Below, piece by piece: positions 44,954 to 53,898 of a DNA stretch of 64,000 bases. This stretch comes from Pseudarthrobacter sulfonivorans (GTDB taxonomy: Bacteria > Actinomycetota > Actinomycetes > Actinomycetales > Micrococcaceae). Where the stretch lies: positions 3,968,001-4,032,000 of the forward strand of contig NZ_CP013747.1 of NCBI RefSeq assembly GCF_001484605.1, in the 5' to 3' direction. The position numbers and the translations under genes are program-made. How positions within the stretch are numbered: the stretch's first letter is position 1; each line of letters starts with the position of its first letter. A model generated the notes under the pieces. It had not been told where the DNA came from. It ran no database searches and worked only from the letters and a program-made list of their open reading frames with translations.

Positions 44954-46219
44954 GTGCCAGCGACGCTGAGCCTTAACCAGGCCCGGCGGATCGCTCTGGC
45001 AGCTCAGGGACTCGACAAAGGACGGCCCGCCGGCCCCGTGACCTCACGGACGGTGGGCCGGACCTTTGCCCGGATCCAGCTTGTCCAGATCGATTCCGTC
45101 AACGTGTTGTCCCGCAGTCACTTTCTGCCCTTCTTTTCAAGGCTCGGCAACTACGACCGCACCATCCTTCAGCGGATGGCCAGCTTGCCTCCCAGGCGAA
45201 TGATGGAGTACTGGGCCCACGAGGCCAGCTTCATCCGGCCCGAGCACTTCCAGGACCTCCGCTTGTGGCAGAAACGCACGTGGGTGGGTGCATCCGCCCT
45301 CGACCCGGAGCTGCGCGACGCGGTGGCCGGAAAGATCTTCGACGCCCTCGCCGCCGGGCGGCCCATGACGGCGGCGGAACTGACGGTGAACATCGGGCAC
45401 GTGGAGGACCGGCGGGACGACAACTGGGGATGGAACTGGAACGCCGTTAAACGCGTGCTTGAAGACCTGTTCGAGGCGGGCACCATTTCCGCGGCGTCCA
45501 GAACCGAACAGTTCGAGCGAAAGTACACCCTGACGGCAAGGGTGCTGCCGCGCCGGCTGGCCCTCGAACCCACCCCGGACCCTGTTGAGGCCATGCATCG
45601 GCTCATCGACGCGGCCGCACAAGCCCATGGCATCGGAACCGTGAAGTGCTTCGCCGACTACTTCCGTACACCGGTCAAGGCGGCCGCCGCCTCGGTGGAC
45701 CATCTGGTCAGCATAGGGAGGCTGGAGCCCGTGGCTGTCGCCGGCTGGGACCGGAAGGTGTTCCTCCATGCCGACGCCACAATGCCGCGGCGGGCGGCAG
45801 GGCGGGCCTTGCTCAGTCCCTTTGACTCCCTGGTCTTCGAGCGGCGCCGGCTTGAGGAGCTCTTCGGGTTCCATTTCCGGATCGAGATTTACACGCCCGC
45901 GCACCTCCGACGCTTCGGGTACTACGTCCTGCCCTTTCTCCTGGGTGACACCATCGTGGCGCGGGTGGACCTTAAAGCGGACCGTGCGGCAGGAAATCTG
46001 CTGGTCAGGTCCGCCTACGGTGAGCCGGACGCACCGCCAGGGACCGCCGTCGAGCTCGCCGCCGAGCTGGAACTGTTGGCCGAATGGCTGGAGCTGGACA
46101 ACATTGTGGTCAGCCCGATCGGGGACCTGGCGGAGTCCCTCGGCACCGCCCTGCGTCACCGCGCCGGTCCGCTCCGCTCTCAGGGAACACCGGCCGCGTG
46201 GCCTGTGTCTCTCCCGTAG
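44954..46219 (+). CDS. Winged-helix DNA glycosylase of the YcaQ/AlkX family
   Basis: A 421-residue protein of the HTH_42 (DUF1006) family. N-terminal winged helices begin SLNQARRIALAAQGL. The catalytic signature is Gln-Ile-Asp at residues 45-47 (LVQIDSVNVLSRSH). In this family a Gln-x-Asp motif is typical of YcaQ (AlkX) enzymes and Gln-x-Gln of AlkZ. YcaQ enzymes unhook interstrand crosslinks and bulky adducts. The segment MMEYWAHEASFI is also conserved. The GTG start has AAAGGA upstream; it lies 32 bases after hpf and 47 bases before secA. Confidence 0.87.
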   Translation: MPATLSLNQARRIALAAQGLDKGRPAGPVTSRTVGRTFARIQLVQIDSVNVLSRSHFLPFFSRLGNYDRTILQRMASLPPRRMMEYWAHEASFIRPEHFQDLRLWQKRTWVGASALDPELRDAVAGKIFDALAAGRPMTAAELTVNIGHVEDRRDDNWGWNWNAVKRVLEDLFEAGTISAASRTEQFERKYTLTARVLPRRLALEPTPDPVEAMHRLIDAAAQAHGIGTVKCFADYFRTPVKAAAASVDHLVSIGRLEPVAVAGWDRKVFLHADATMPRRAAGRALLSPFDSLVFERRRLEELFGFHFRIEIYTPAHLRRFGYYVLPFLLGDTIVARVDLKADRAAGNLLVRSAYGEPDAPPGTAVELAAELELLAEWLELDNIVVSPIGDLAESLGTALRHRAGPLRSQGTPAAWPVSLP

Positions 46220-46266
46220 ACTAAAAACGCCAGAATTCGGCAGCATAAGACTGGGAGTATCTTCAC

Positions 46267-49005
46267 GTGGCATCACTTATCGAAAAACTTCTCCGCACGG
46301 GTGACAAAAAAACCCTGCGGCAACTGCGGAACTATGCCGACTCCATCAATGCGCTCGAAGACTCGTTCAAAACCTTCACGGATGCTGAGCTCCGGGAGGA
46401 AACTGACCACCTCCGCGCCCGCCACCGGGACGGCGAGCACCTGGACGATCTCCTCCCGGAGGCATTCGCCGCCGTGCGTGAGGCCTCATCCCGCACCCTG
46501 GGCATGCGTCACTTTGACGTCCAGCTTATGGGTGGCGCCGCGCTCCACCTGGGCAATATCGCCGAAATGAAGACCGGCGAAGGCAAGACCCTCGTGGCCA
46601 CCGCGCCCGCCTTCCTTAATGCCCTCACCGGCAATGGCGTCCACGTCATCACGGTGAACGACTACCTTGCCGAATACCAGTCAGACCTTATGGGCCGGGT
46701 CTACCGTTTCCTTGGCCTGACCAGCGGTTGCATCCTGTCCAACCAGGATCCCGCGGTGCGCCGGCAGCAGTACGCCGCGGACATCACCTACGGCACCAAC
46801 AACGAATTCGGCTTTGACTACCTGCGCGACAACATGGCGTGGGACCAGTCAGAACTGGTCCAGCGTGGCCACAACTTCGCCATTGTTGATGAGGTCGACT
46901 CCATCCTCATCGACGAAGCCCGCACGCCGCTCATCATTTCCGGCCCTGCCCAGGGCGACACCAACCGGTGGTACAGCGAATTTGCCAAGGTGGTGCAGCG
47001 CCTGAAGGCCGGCGAGGACTATGAGGCGGACGAGAAGAAGCGCACCGTCGGCGTCCTGGAGAGCGGCATCGAAAAGGTGGAGGACTACCTGGGCATCCAG
47101 AACCTCTACGAATCTGCGAACACTCCGCTCATCGGGTTCCTGAACAACGCCATCAAGGCCAAGGAACTGTTCAAGCGGGACAAGGATTACGTCATCCTCG
47201 ACGGCGAAGTGCTGATCGTTGACGAACACACCGGCCGCATCCTGGCCGGGCGCCGCTACAACGAGGGCATGCACCAGGCCATCGAAGCCAAAGAGGCCGT
47301 GGAGATCAAGGCCGAAAACCAGACTCTGGCCACGGTGACGCTCCAGAACTACTTCCGGATGTACTCCAAGCTGGCAGGCATGACCGGCACGGCCGAGACT
47401 GAGGCCGCCGAGTTCATGGGCACGTACAAGCTCGGCGTGGTGGCCATCCCCACCAACCGGGACATGCAGCGGATCGACCAGTCGGACCTCGTGTTCAAGA
47501 ATGAAAAGGTGAAGTTCGACGCCGTCGTGAAGGACATTGCCGAGCGTCACGAACAGGGCCAGCCGATCCTTGTGGGCACAACGAGTGTCGAAAAGAGCGA
47601 ATACCTTTCCGGGCTGCTCGCCAAGGAGGGCATCAGGCACGAAGTCCTGAACGCCAAGAACCACGCCCGTGAAGCGGCCATCGTTGCGCAGGCCGGACGA
47701 AAGGGTGCTGTTACGGTGGCCACCAACATGGCAGGCCGCGGCACTGACATCATGCTGGGTGGCAACGCCGAATTCACTGCGGTGGCCGATCTGGCCAAGC
47801 GCGGGCTGGACCCGGAAGAGAATTCCGAAGAGTACGAGGCCGCATGGCCGGCTGGCCTGGAGTCGGCCAAGCAGTCCGTAAAGGACGAACACGAGGAAGT
47901 ACTGAACCTCGGCGGGCTGTATGTCCTGGGAACTGAGCGGCACGAGTCCCGCCGCATCGACAACCAGCTCCGTGGCCGCTCCGGCCGCCAGGGCGACCCC
48001 GGCGAATCACGCTTCTACCTCTCCCTGACCGATGACCTGATGCGGCTCTTCAATTCCGGCGCGGCCGAACGGCTGATGAACAGTTCCGTCCCGGATGATG
48101 TGGCGTTGGAATCGAAACTGGTTTCCCGGGCCATCGCGTCTGCCCAGGGTCAGGTTGAAGGCCGCAACGCCGAGCAGCGCAAGAACGTCCTCAAGTACGA
48201 CGACGTCCTGAACCGCCAGCGCGAAGCCATCTACGGCGACCGCCGCCGGATCCTCGAAGGTGACGACCTGCACGAGAAGGTCCAGTTCTTTGTGGAGGAC
48301 ACCATCACCGCCCTGATCGACTCCGCCACGGCCGAAGGCAATGGCGATGACTGGGACTACACCCAGCTGTGGACCAACCTCAAGACGCTCTACCCCGTCA
48401 GCGTCACAGCGGATGAGATCATCGAGGAAGCTGGCGGCAAGTCCAAGCTCACTGTTGAATTCCTCAAGGAGGAGCTGCTCTCCGACGCCCGCGTGGTCTA
48501 CCAGACACGGGAAGAGACCATCGGCGCCGAGAGCATGCGCGAGCTGGAACGCCGCGTGGTGCTGTCGGTCATCGGGCGCAAGTGGCAGGAACACCTCTAT
48601 GAGATGGACTACCTCAAGGAAGGCATCGGACTGCGCGCCATGGCACAGCGTGACCCGCTGGTGGAATACCAGCGCGAGGGCTTCGTTATGTTCCAGAGCA
48701 TGATGGAGGCCATCCGCGAGGAAAGCGTCGGTTTCCTGTTCAACCTTGAAGTTGAGGTGACTCCGGCCCAGGATGTGGTGGTGCCCGACGCAGCAGGTGG
48801 CCACACCGAGCACGTTGAGCCGCAGATCCACGCTGCCGGCCTGGAGGCGCCGGAGAAGCCGGCCCAGCTGCAGTACACGGCTCCCGGCGAAGACGGCGCA
48901 TCCCAGACCCGGGTGGAGGGTCGTGTCTCTTCACGGTCCGGAAATCCCGCAAAGGCTGCAGCGCAGGACGCCACCAAGCGTCCGGCCAGGAAAAAGCGCC
49001 GCTGA
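46267..49005 (+). CDS. secA: Preprotein translocase ATPase SecA
   Basis: A 912-residue motor of the Sec secretion system. Walker A is MKTGEGKT at residues 101-108; the DEAD-type Walker B is [17 protein letters not shown]. The helicase motif [14 protein letters not shown] segment is seen as [19 protein letters not shown]. The C-terminus is a Lys/Arg-rich tail (KRPARKKRR) and lacks the Cys/His zinc-binding end found in E. coli SecA, as in other actinobacterial SecA1 proteins. GTG start at 46267 after a weak ribosome-binding site. A strong terminator lies 72 bases after the stop. Confidence 0.96.
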   Translation: MASLIEKLLRTGDKKTLRQLRNYADSINALEDSFKTFTDAELREETDHLRARHRDGEHLDDLLPEAFAAVREASSRTLGMRHFDVQLMGGAALHLGNIAEMKTGEGKTLVATAPAFLNALTGNGVHVITVNDYLAEYQSDLMGRVYRFLGLTSGCILSNQDPAVRRQQYAADITYGTNNEFGFDYLRDNMAWDQSELVQRGHNFAIVDEVDSILIDEARTPLIISGPAQGDTNRWYSEFAKVVQRLKAGEDYEADEKKRTVGVLESGIEKVEDYLGIQNLYESANTPLIGFLNNAIKAKELFKRDKDYVILDGEVLIVDEHTGRILAGRRYNEGMHQAIEAKEAVEIKAENQTLATVTLQNYFRMYSKLAGMTGTAETEAAEFMGTYKLGVVAIPTNRDMQRIDQSDLVFKNEKVKFDAVVKDIAERHEQGQPILVGTTSVEKSEYLSGLLAKEGIRHEVLNAKNHAREAAIVAQAGRKGAVTVATNMAGRGTDIMLGGNAEFTAVADLAKRGLDPEENSEEYEAAWPAGLESAKQSVKDEHEEVLNLGGLYVLGTERHESRRIDNQLRGRSGRQGDPGESRFYLSLTDDLMRLFNSGAAERLMNSSVPDDVALESKLVSRAIASAQGQVEGRNAEQRKNVLKYDDVLNRQREAIYGDRRRILEGDDLHEKVQFFVEDTITALIDSATAEGNGDDWDYTQLWTNLKTLYPVSVTADEIIEEAGGKSKLTVEFLKEELLSDARVVYQTREETIGAESMRELERRVVLSVIGRKWQEHLYEMDYLKEGIGLRAMAQRDPLVEYQREGFVMFQSMMEAIREESVGFLFNLEVEVTPAQDVVVPDAAGGHTEHVEPQIHAAGLEAPEKPAQLQYTAPGEDGASQTRVEGRVSSRSGNPAKAAAQDATKRPARKKRR

Positions 49006-49076
49006 CAGCAGGGATCGAGCCTGATCAGCCATAGGTCGGCACTGCAATAGATCGTCACTGAAATAGTTCGACACTG

Positions 49077-49108
49077 GAAGTGCCCGGAGCCTCAGCTCCG
49101 GGCACTTC
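49077..49108. terminator. Bidirectional terminator between secA and the Rv3235-like gene
   Basis: A perfect 14-base-pair stem (GAAGTGCCCGGAGC and complement) surrounds the loop CTCA. The two genes converge on it. T-rich bases follow on the plus strand (TTCTGCATTC), and the left side is also AT-rich on the minus strand. Confidence 0.88.
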
Positions 49109-49128
49109 TGCATTCGTGGGCAAGCGGC

Positions 49129-49596
49129 TCAGCCGACCATAAACTCGGTCACGCGCCAGACCTGCTTGCTGCGCTCAAGCCGGACCGCTACAGCCCGTGC
49201 CCGGATGTCATCAACCACCACGGCGCTTGCCTCATAGATGCCCGGGGCGACCTCGCAGGCGCGGACTGAACGCACGATGGAGTTCTTGTGCAGCCGGGCC
49301 AGGGACGGCGAGGCAGAGCGCGACTGTTCGCGGCGGATCAAGGCCGCACGGTGCTGCAGCACGGCGAGGCAGCGCGGATCCAGACGGCGGGCGAGCTGGT
49401 GGATCGGCCGGATGCCGGCGAGGACTTCCATGGCCGCCTGCACGGTACTGCGTGTGATCGCCAGGATTTCGGAGGCTTCGTCTGTCGCACGCAGCGGCAC
49501 GACCGGCGCGGTAGTGGTGCGCGGAGGAACCTGGGGGACTGCTGCCGCGCCGCCCGGGTTGACCGTGGCGGAGCGGATCGGCGTAACTGCGTACAT
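49129..49596 (-). CDS. Rv3235 family protein
   Basis: A 155-residue protein with a Pro/Ala-rich N-terminus of about 35 residues. The conserved core contains AAMEVLAGIRPIHQLARRLDPR and the C-terminal strand-rich region KQVWRVTEFMVG. The family sits near secA in mycobacteria and other actinobacteria. Function unknown. It lies downstream of the LysM gene on the same strand after 43 bases. Confidence 0.85.
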   Translation of the reverse strand: MYAVTPIRSATVNPGGAAAVPQVPPRTTTAPVVPLRATDEASEILAITRSTVQAAMEVLAGIRPIHQLARRLDPRCLAVLQHRAALIRREQSRSASPSLARLHKNSIVRSVRACEVAPGIYEASAVVVDDIRARAVAVRLERSKQVWRVTEFMVG

Positions 49597-49639
49597 GTGA
49601 TTCCCCTTGATCGTGAGCTGATGAATATCGGAACGTCGG

Positions 49640-50473
49640 TTAGGCCGTGGAAGGTGCTTTCAAAATCTGCCCGGGCAGCAGGACATGCGGGCTTTCGCCG
49701 ATCCGGGATTTGTTGACCTCGTACCAGCGGGGCCAGTGCAAGGCGACATCCACATCCGAAGCCGAAGGGCCCAAGTGGCGGGAGGCGATGTCCCAGAGTG
49801 TGTCGCCCGCCAGTACCGTGACCTCACTCAATGGCGCCGGTGGGCCCTGTTCCGCACGGACGGGCTGGGCCGCCAGCAGGCCGGGGTCCGGGACCGGCGG
49901 GCTGGGACGCCAGTCTGGCCGGACCGCCGCCGCAGGAGTTTCGGTGGTCTGTCCTCCCGTGTCTGCGGGGTTTTTGCCCTCCGGTTCCGGGAGCTGCCGG
50001 TGGCCGCTTGTGGGAGACCACTGGGCCTGGATGGCTGCGCCGTGGACCGGTACGTCCTGGACTGCCACTTCCTGCGTGGGTACCCAGGCGGGTCCGGCCG
50101 GTGGGACGGCTGCGTGAGCCAGCGGTGCCGACAGCAGTTGCACCGACAGTGCGGCCACAGCGAGCCGGCGCATAAATGCCGGGCAGAACTTGCCGGCCCT
50201 GTCGGCGGCCCGCCGCCTGCCGCACCTGCCCAGGACGGCAGCCGCTGACGCCAAAACCATCGAGAAGATCCACCACGCCACGATGGCCAGCCCAGCGGCG
50301 ACAGCCACGGCACCAAGTAGGTCATCGAGGTCCGGGCCTTGCCGGCGTGCTGTGGACAGTTGCCATCGACCCACCATGCCCCCGCCGGCAACGCAGAGGA
50401 AAAATCCCAACAGGAGGATGGACGCCGCCATGACGGCGTCTGCGCGGAGCCCACGTGCTGTAGCTGCCGTCAT
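49640..50473 (-). CDS. LysM peptidoglycan-binding domain protein
   Basis: A 277-residue protein. Two N-terminal hydrophobic segments (AASILLLGFFLCVAGGGMVG; GAVAVAAGLAIVAWWIFSMV) are followed by a further hydrophobic stretch near residue 108 (LAVAALSVQLLSAPLAHAAV). A Pro-rich linker then leads to a single C-terminal LysM domain (VTVLAGDTLWDIASRHLGP through PHVLLPGQILKAP). It probably binds the cell wall from the membrane. Ten-base GTTTGATG repeats lie just upstream. Confidence 0.84.
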   Translation of the reverse strand: MTAATARGLRADAVMAASILLLGFFLCVAGGGMVGRWQLSTARRQGPDLDDLLGAVAVAAGLAIVAWWIFSMVLASAAAVLGRCGRRRAADRAGKFCPAFMRRLAVAALSVQLLSAPLAHAAVPPAGPAWVPTQEVAVQDVPVHGAAIQAQWSPTSGHRQLPEPEGKNPADTGGQTTETPAAAVRPDWRPSPPVPDPGLLAAQPVRAEQGPPAPLSEVTVLAGDTLWDIASRHLGPSASDVDVALHWPRWYEVNKSRIGESPHVLLPGQILKAPSTA

Positions 50474-50489
50474 GATGTTCCTATCTCAT

Positions 50490-50539
50490 GTTTGATGCTG
50501 TTTGATGCCGTTTGATGAATCTAGGTTCAGTTTGACGCA
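50490..50539. promoter_or_regulatory. Ten-base phased GTTTGATG direct repeats upstream of LysM and the divergent gene
   Basis: GTTTGATGCT, GTTTGATGCC and GTTTGATGAA follow one another at 50490, 50500 and 50510. A related GTTTGACGCA lies at 50530, still in ten-base phase. One turn of helix per unit suits a protein that binds head-to-tail. The same motif appears twice at 57,557, upstream of the split helix-turn-helix gene. Confidence 0.7.
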
Positions 50540-50621
50540 GCTGTGCTGGATTTGTCCAGAGACTGGAGTGAAGTCGTTGATGAATTGACCGCGAACAAAC
50601 CCGCACCCTACGCTTGGCCCC

Positions 50622-51194
50622 ATGCGTTGGGATGCTCTGTTCAGTGATATGGAGGCACAGTTCGCCGAGGGCGAGCGACTGGCCGTCGATGCCGAGATCT
50701 CTGAGCGGGCAAGAGCGGAAACAGCCTCCGTCGCTCTGGCTGACCGCTTGCGGGGTTCCCTGAACAGCCACGTGGCCGTGTACCTGGCGTGTGGGCGCGC
50801 CTTCGAAGGAACCCTGAGCCATGCCGGCGCCGATGCGCTGGTCCTGAACGAGTTGCGTCACCAGGTCCTGGTCCCGTACGGCGCGGTGGCACGCTATGCG
50901 GGCCTTGGCCGCGGCTCCGTGGCCGAGACTTCGCAGGTGCGGCGCCGGATCGGATTGGCGCATGCGCTGCGGGGCCTGGCGCGGGACCGGACCGAACTTG
51001 CCGTCACTCTGCGCCACGCGCCGGAAAGGGATACCGGGCTGGCCGGAGTCATTGACCGGGTGGGCAGTGACTTTTTGGACCTGGCGCTGGTCAGTCCCGG
51101 GGAGTCCCGGCGGGCATCACAGGTCCGGCAGGTAGCCACGATTCCGTTTCGGGCGCTGGGTGCCCTGCGGTCATGGAGTGCAGGGGAACTGTAG
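50622..51194 (+). CDS. Hypothetical protein, conserved-looking, unknown function
   Basis: A 190-residue protein beginning MRWDALFSDMEAQFAEGERL. The first 45 residues are helical and acidic; the remainder is rich in beta-strand-like segments (VAVYLACGRAFEGTLSHAG, DALVLNELRHQVLVPYGAVA). No membrane segment or motif is recognised. It is transcribed away from the LysM gene, and the phased repeats lie in the shared upstream region. Confidence 0.7.
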   Translation: MRWDALFSDMEAQFAEGERLAVDAEISERARAETASVALADRLRGSLNSHVAVYLACGRAFEGTLSHAGADALVLNELRHQVLVPYGAVARYAGLGRGSVAETSQVRRRIGLAHALRGLARDRTELAVTLRHAPERDTGLAGVIDRVGSDFLDLALVSPGESRRASQVRQVATIPFRALGALRSWSAGEL

Positions 51195-51308
51195 CCGCGG
51201 GCCGAAGTTTTTGTCCACCTAATGGGACTTTGCCGCCCGTTTGAGGCGATTATCTGGACAAAAACTCAGCGGACAAGCGGTTGCGAGGGCTGACTCGTAA
51301 AGCCAGAA

Positions 51309-51413
51309 TCAGCCTTGCTTGGCTTTGGCTTCCTGGATCATGCGGCTGGCCTCGGCGTAACGCTCTTCGATGTATTGCTCCAGCATCTTTTCCTCGACGC
51401 GCCACTGCCCGCG
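51309..51413 (-). pseudogene. C-terminal fragment of a split excisionase/BldC-like helix-turn-helix gene
   Basis: The leftward frame encodes RGQWRVEEKMLEQYIEERYA followed by EASRMIQEAKAKQG and a stop. This continues exactly the protein whose N-terminal 38 codons lie at 57,397-57,510 on the same strand (ends AIQVGGR). Rejoined, they make a protein of about 71 residues that aligns end to end with the intact copy at 57,016-57,255 (AIQVGGRGQWRVE). The break coincides with the left end of the mobile element. The frame past 51,413 is element DNA. Confidence 0.85.
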
Positions 51414-51423
51414 CTTATCTTGG
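51414..51423 (+). repeat. Left-end TTATCTTGG motif of the element
   Basis: CTTATCTTGG starts directly where similarity to the helix-turn-helix gene ends. The same nine bases occur at the right end on the opposite strand. It is the probable core-flanking recombinase-binding site. Confidence 0.7.
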
Positions 51424-51492
51424 CACGGTTTGGGCCGTGAGGATCGTGCGTTGGGGCACTTCCTGCCTCCGTAACTGGCACTTTTCTCGTGT

Positions 51493-51760
51493 ATGTGAGG
51501 ATGGCAGCGCCCTCGTCCGCCACTACACCCACGGAGACCAGCCCCTCGCGGCCCATGACTCAACCGACGCGGACGCATACTTTCACACGGACAGGCTGGC
51601 CCCCGTCCCCGACGCCGCCGGAACCGTCACGTCAGCCGGGACCTGGGAACCTATGGGCGGCCGGGGACCGCCTGCCCGAACATCCCGAACGCCCCGCCCC
51701 TGGGCTGGCTCGGCCGATACCTTGACCCCACCGGCATACACGGCACTACTATTTTCCTAG
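51493..51760 (+). pseudogene. Degraded C-terminal RHS-repeat fragment
   Basis: One frame encodes SALVRHYTHGDQPLAAHD and YFHTDRLAPVPDAAGTVTSA followed by GTWEPMG, close to the YHTDRLGSVxxxTDAAGTVT core of RHS/YD-repeat proteins. After a frameshift near 51,660 a second frame encodes PLGWLGRYLDPTGIH, matching the next RHS core block. There is no upstream or downstream remainder of an RHS gene. The toxin-tip region that would follow is absent; small genes follow instead. Confidence 0.6.
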
Positions 51761-51772
51761 GTGGGAGGAAAA

Positions 51773-52111
51773 ATGTGGGTTGACGATTTAGGGGTGTGCC
51801 ACACGGTGGCATTGCCGGATCCGACGGAGCTAATGTCGGACGTCTTCCGTCAAAGCTTGGATCAGTTGATGGTGCGGGATCAGGAGGACCTTGATGAAGT
51901 GATCGAGATTGAGCAGATGCGCTTCTTTGAGGAAAGGGCAGGTTTACTGCTGTGGGATTCCGAAGAGGCTGAGTTCGTTAGGGCCGCTCCGCCTTTAGCT
52001 CTCCTGTCTGAACCAGTGGGAACGGTGGACGACCTGAGGCAGCTTATAAGGGTAATTGACGATCGGTGGCGACTGGATGCTTTGCTTGCCCTGGACGACT
52101 ACTTCTCATAA
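51773..52111 (+). CDS. Small acidic protein, possible orphan immunity protein
   Basis: A 112-residue acidic protein beginning MWVDDLGVCHTVALPDPTEL. It is predicted mostly helical and has no signal peptide. The ATG at 51773 has a strong GGGAGGA. I do not recognise a family. Its place directly after an RHS C-terminal remnant is where immunity genes of polymorphic toxins sit, so an immunity role is an inference from position only. Lower GC and different codon use from the chromosomal genes suggest transfer. Confidence 0.6.
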   Translation: MWVDDLGVCHTVALPDPTELMSDVFRQSLDQLMVRDQEDLDEVIEIEQMRFFEERAGLLLWDSEEAEFVRAAPPLALLSEPVGTVDDLRQLIRVIDDRWRLDALLALDDYFS

Positions 52112-52201
52112 ACGCCGGAGAAGCAGGCAAAGTCAGTTCTCATCCAACAGACGAGATCATGGCGCTGGGTCATCGCCGCCCAGAATAGAGTGCTACTAGC
52201 C

Positions 52202-52471
52202 ATGATCAGAGAACTTGTGTTCCCCCCGGACTTCGGTGATTACGCCTGGGAAGTTGAGTCCAAAGGCGTGTTCTGGGGCGCTGCGGTGCGCATCGACGAC
52301 TCGCTGATCAGCGTAACGTTCTACGAGCCGACACGCTTGCAACAAGACATCGACGCCGAATTGGAAACCGGCCGGCTCTTCACCGTGAAACGCTTGCTGG
52401 TTATCGAGCGGGTCACTATCGCGAACATGCAGTCAGCCGTCACGGAAGCGCCATCGGAGTTCTTCGAGTGA
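52202..52471 (+). CDS. Small acidic protein, possible second orphan immunity protein
   Basis: An 89-residue protein beginning MIRELVFPPDFGDYAWEVES, with strand-rich sequence (GAAVRIDDSLISVTFYEP) and an acidic C-terminal helix. No family recognised. It lies 90 bases after the other small gene on the same strand. The ATG at 52202 lacks a good ribosome-binding site; GTG at 52190 in the same frame is the alternative. Proposed immunity role is positional inference only. Confidence 0.5.
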   Translation: MIRELVFPPDFGDYAWEVESKGVFWGAAVRIDDSLISVTFYEPTRLQQDIDAELETGRLFTVKRLLVIERVTIANMQSAVTEAPSEFFE

Positions 52472-52824
52472 TCGCGATGACCCGACGACTGAGAGACGCA
52501 CTTCTGGCGACGCCTCGCACTGGCTCTCGCAGGTCGCCGAGCTGAATCGTCGCCCGACCACCTCCATCCTGAGGACAGGAGCCAAATACCTCCACCGGAC
52601 GGCTAACTGTGTCCGAGCTCCTTGGAAATGGGATATTTTCCTGGGAGCACGGATGTCGATGGAGTGCAGATGACATTCTTATCTTGTGCGGGCTTGTCCG
52701 CCGCACGGCACTCCAGTGAAGTTGGGGCAAAGTTCATCGTCCCGAACGTTACTGGCTGTTGTTGAGCTTCGTGAGACTCGGTACCTTGCTTTGTGTGCGG
52801 ATTTTCCAAGCGGTCCAGGTATCG
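52472..52824. other. Spacer before the tnpA-like gene
   Basis: This 353-base stretch contains no supported gene. It holds a third copy of the end motif (CTTATCTTG at 52,678-52,686). The frame of tnpA is open from 52,759, where a TTG start is possible. Confidence 0.5.
52678..52686 (+). repeat. Internal copy of the element end motif (CTTATCTTG)
   Basis: Nine bases match the left end in the same orientation; the following bases (TGCGGGCTTGTCCG versus GCACGGTTTGGGCCG) are only loosely similar. It lies 146 bases before tnpA. It may be an older left end or an accessory recombinase site. Confidence 0.45.
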
Positions 52825-53898
52825 ATGGGAAGCGGCGCGGGCGTGTGGGTCGTCGTGGATGAGCGCTATCACCTGATCGAGGAATGCCGCGGCTATGCGT
52901 TGTGGCTGGCGCATTCCGGCCGGGCGGTGAATACCCAGAAGGCCTATCAGTTGAGGCTGGCCCGGTTCCTGTCCTGGTGCACGGAGACGCAAGTTGCATG
53001 GAAGAGTCTGCGGTTCCACCAACTGGCAGGCTACAAGTCATTTCTTGAGAGCCAAACATCTAGCGGCGGCCGGCAGTCTGGTCGAACGGTGAATGCACAC
53101 CTGACGGCTGTCCTGACGTTTCTGCGCTACGCGGTGGCACACGGCTTCGCGACTGAGAGCCTGCGCGCCACGGTGGAGCAGCGGATGGCAGGAACGGTGC
53201 CTTTGAAAGCTGCTGAACATTTCCGGTATCCTCGTGCGGCCCGGCTGCTCAAGGCCCGGGAGGTGAGCCGCAGGCCGGCTGCGCTCTCGCGTCCGCAGGT
53301 GGACCGGGTGCTGGAAACACTTGAGCGTCCCCGTGACCGGCTCCTTGTCCTGCTGATGCTGCGCTGCGGCCTTCGCGCCGGTGAAGTGTTGGGCCTTGCC
53401 CTGGCTGATCTGCATATGCTGCCGGACTCCGGACACCTGGGCTGCCTGGATCCCGGAGCACATGTTCACATTGTCCGGCGGATGAACCCCAACGGGGCCT
53501 GGGCCAAGTCGCCGCACACGCGAAGCGTTCCGCTGCCGGCGGATGTCTGCGAGGTTCACGGCGCCTACATGGCTCAGCGGTACCGGGCCCTTGGCCACGG
53601 CCAGCCCTCAGCCTTGTTTCTCTCCATCCATGGCCAACACCCGGCGCCGCTGGGCTATCCGGGACTGCACAGCATGCTGGCAGCTGTTGGCAAGAGAACC
53701 GGGATACCGGTCCGGGCGCACCAGTTCCGGCACACGGCCGCTACCTGGTGGGCCCGGTCCGGTGTCGCACCGGATGTCATCATGGCGCTGATGGGACACA
53801 GATCCCTGGCATCCACGTCCATCTATCTGCACCCGGCAACAGAGGACCTTCGAGGCGCCGTCGAAGGATCGTTGCCGGCCCGGGAGACGTCGCCATGA
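52825..53898 (+). CDS. Tyrosine recombinase, TnpA-like (Tn554 family)
   Basis: A 357-residue recombinase with an N-terminal SAM-like DNA-binding domain (about 18-125) and a catalytic domain. The full set of catalytic residues is visible: Arg184 (CGLRAGEV), Lys228, His299 and Arg302 (AHQFRHT), His325 (MGHRS) and nucleophile Tyr334 (TSIYLH). It cuts and rejoins DNA at the element ends and target. I chose the ATG at 52825 because it lies just before the conserved domain; TTG at 52759 is possible. Its stop overlaps the next start (ATGA). Confidence 0.88.
   Translation: MGSGAGVWVVVDERYHLIEECRGYALWLAHSGRAVNTQKAYQLRLARFLSWCTETQVAWKSLRFHQLAGYKSFLESQTSSGGRQSGRTVNAHLTAVLTFLRYAVAHGFATESLRATVEQRMAGTVPLKAAEHFRYPRAARLLKAREVSRRPAALSRPQVDRVLETLERPRDRLLVLLMLRCGLRAGEVLGLALADLHMLPDSGHLGCLDPGAHVHIVRRMNPNGAWAKSPHTRSVPLPADVCEVHGAYMAQRYRALGHGQPSALFLSIHGQHPAPLGYPGLHSMLAAVGKRTGIPVRAHQFRHTAATWWARSGVAPDVIMALMGHRSLASTSIYLHPATEDLRGAVEGSLPARETSP

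Noticed and set aside
51281..51492. First part of the rightward frame leading into the RHS fragment
   Set aside because: It runs through the C-terminal half of the leftward regulator gene and the element junction, and shows no RHS similarity before about 51,493.
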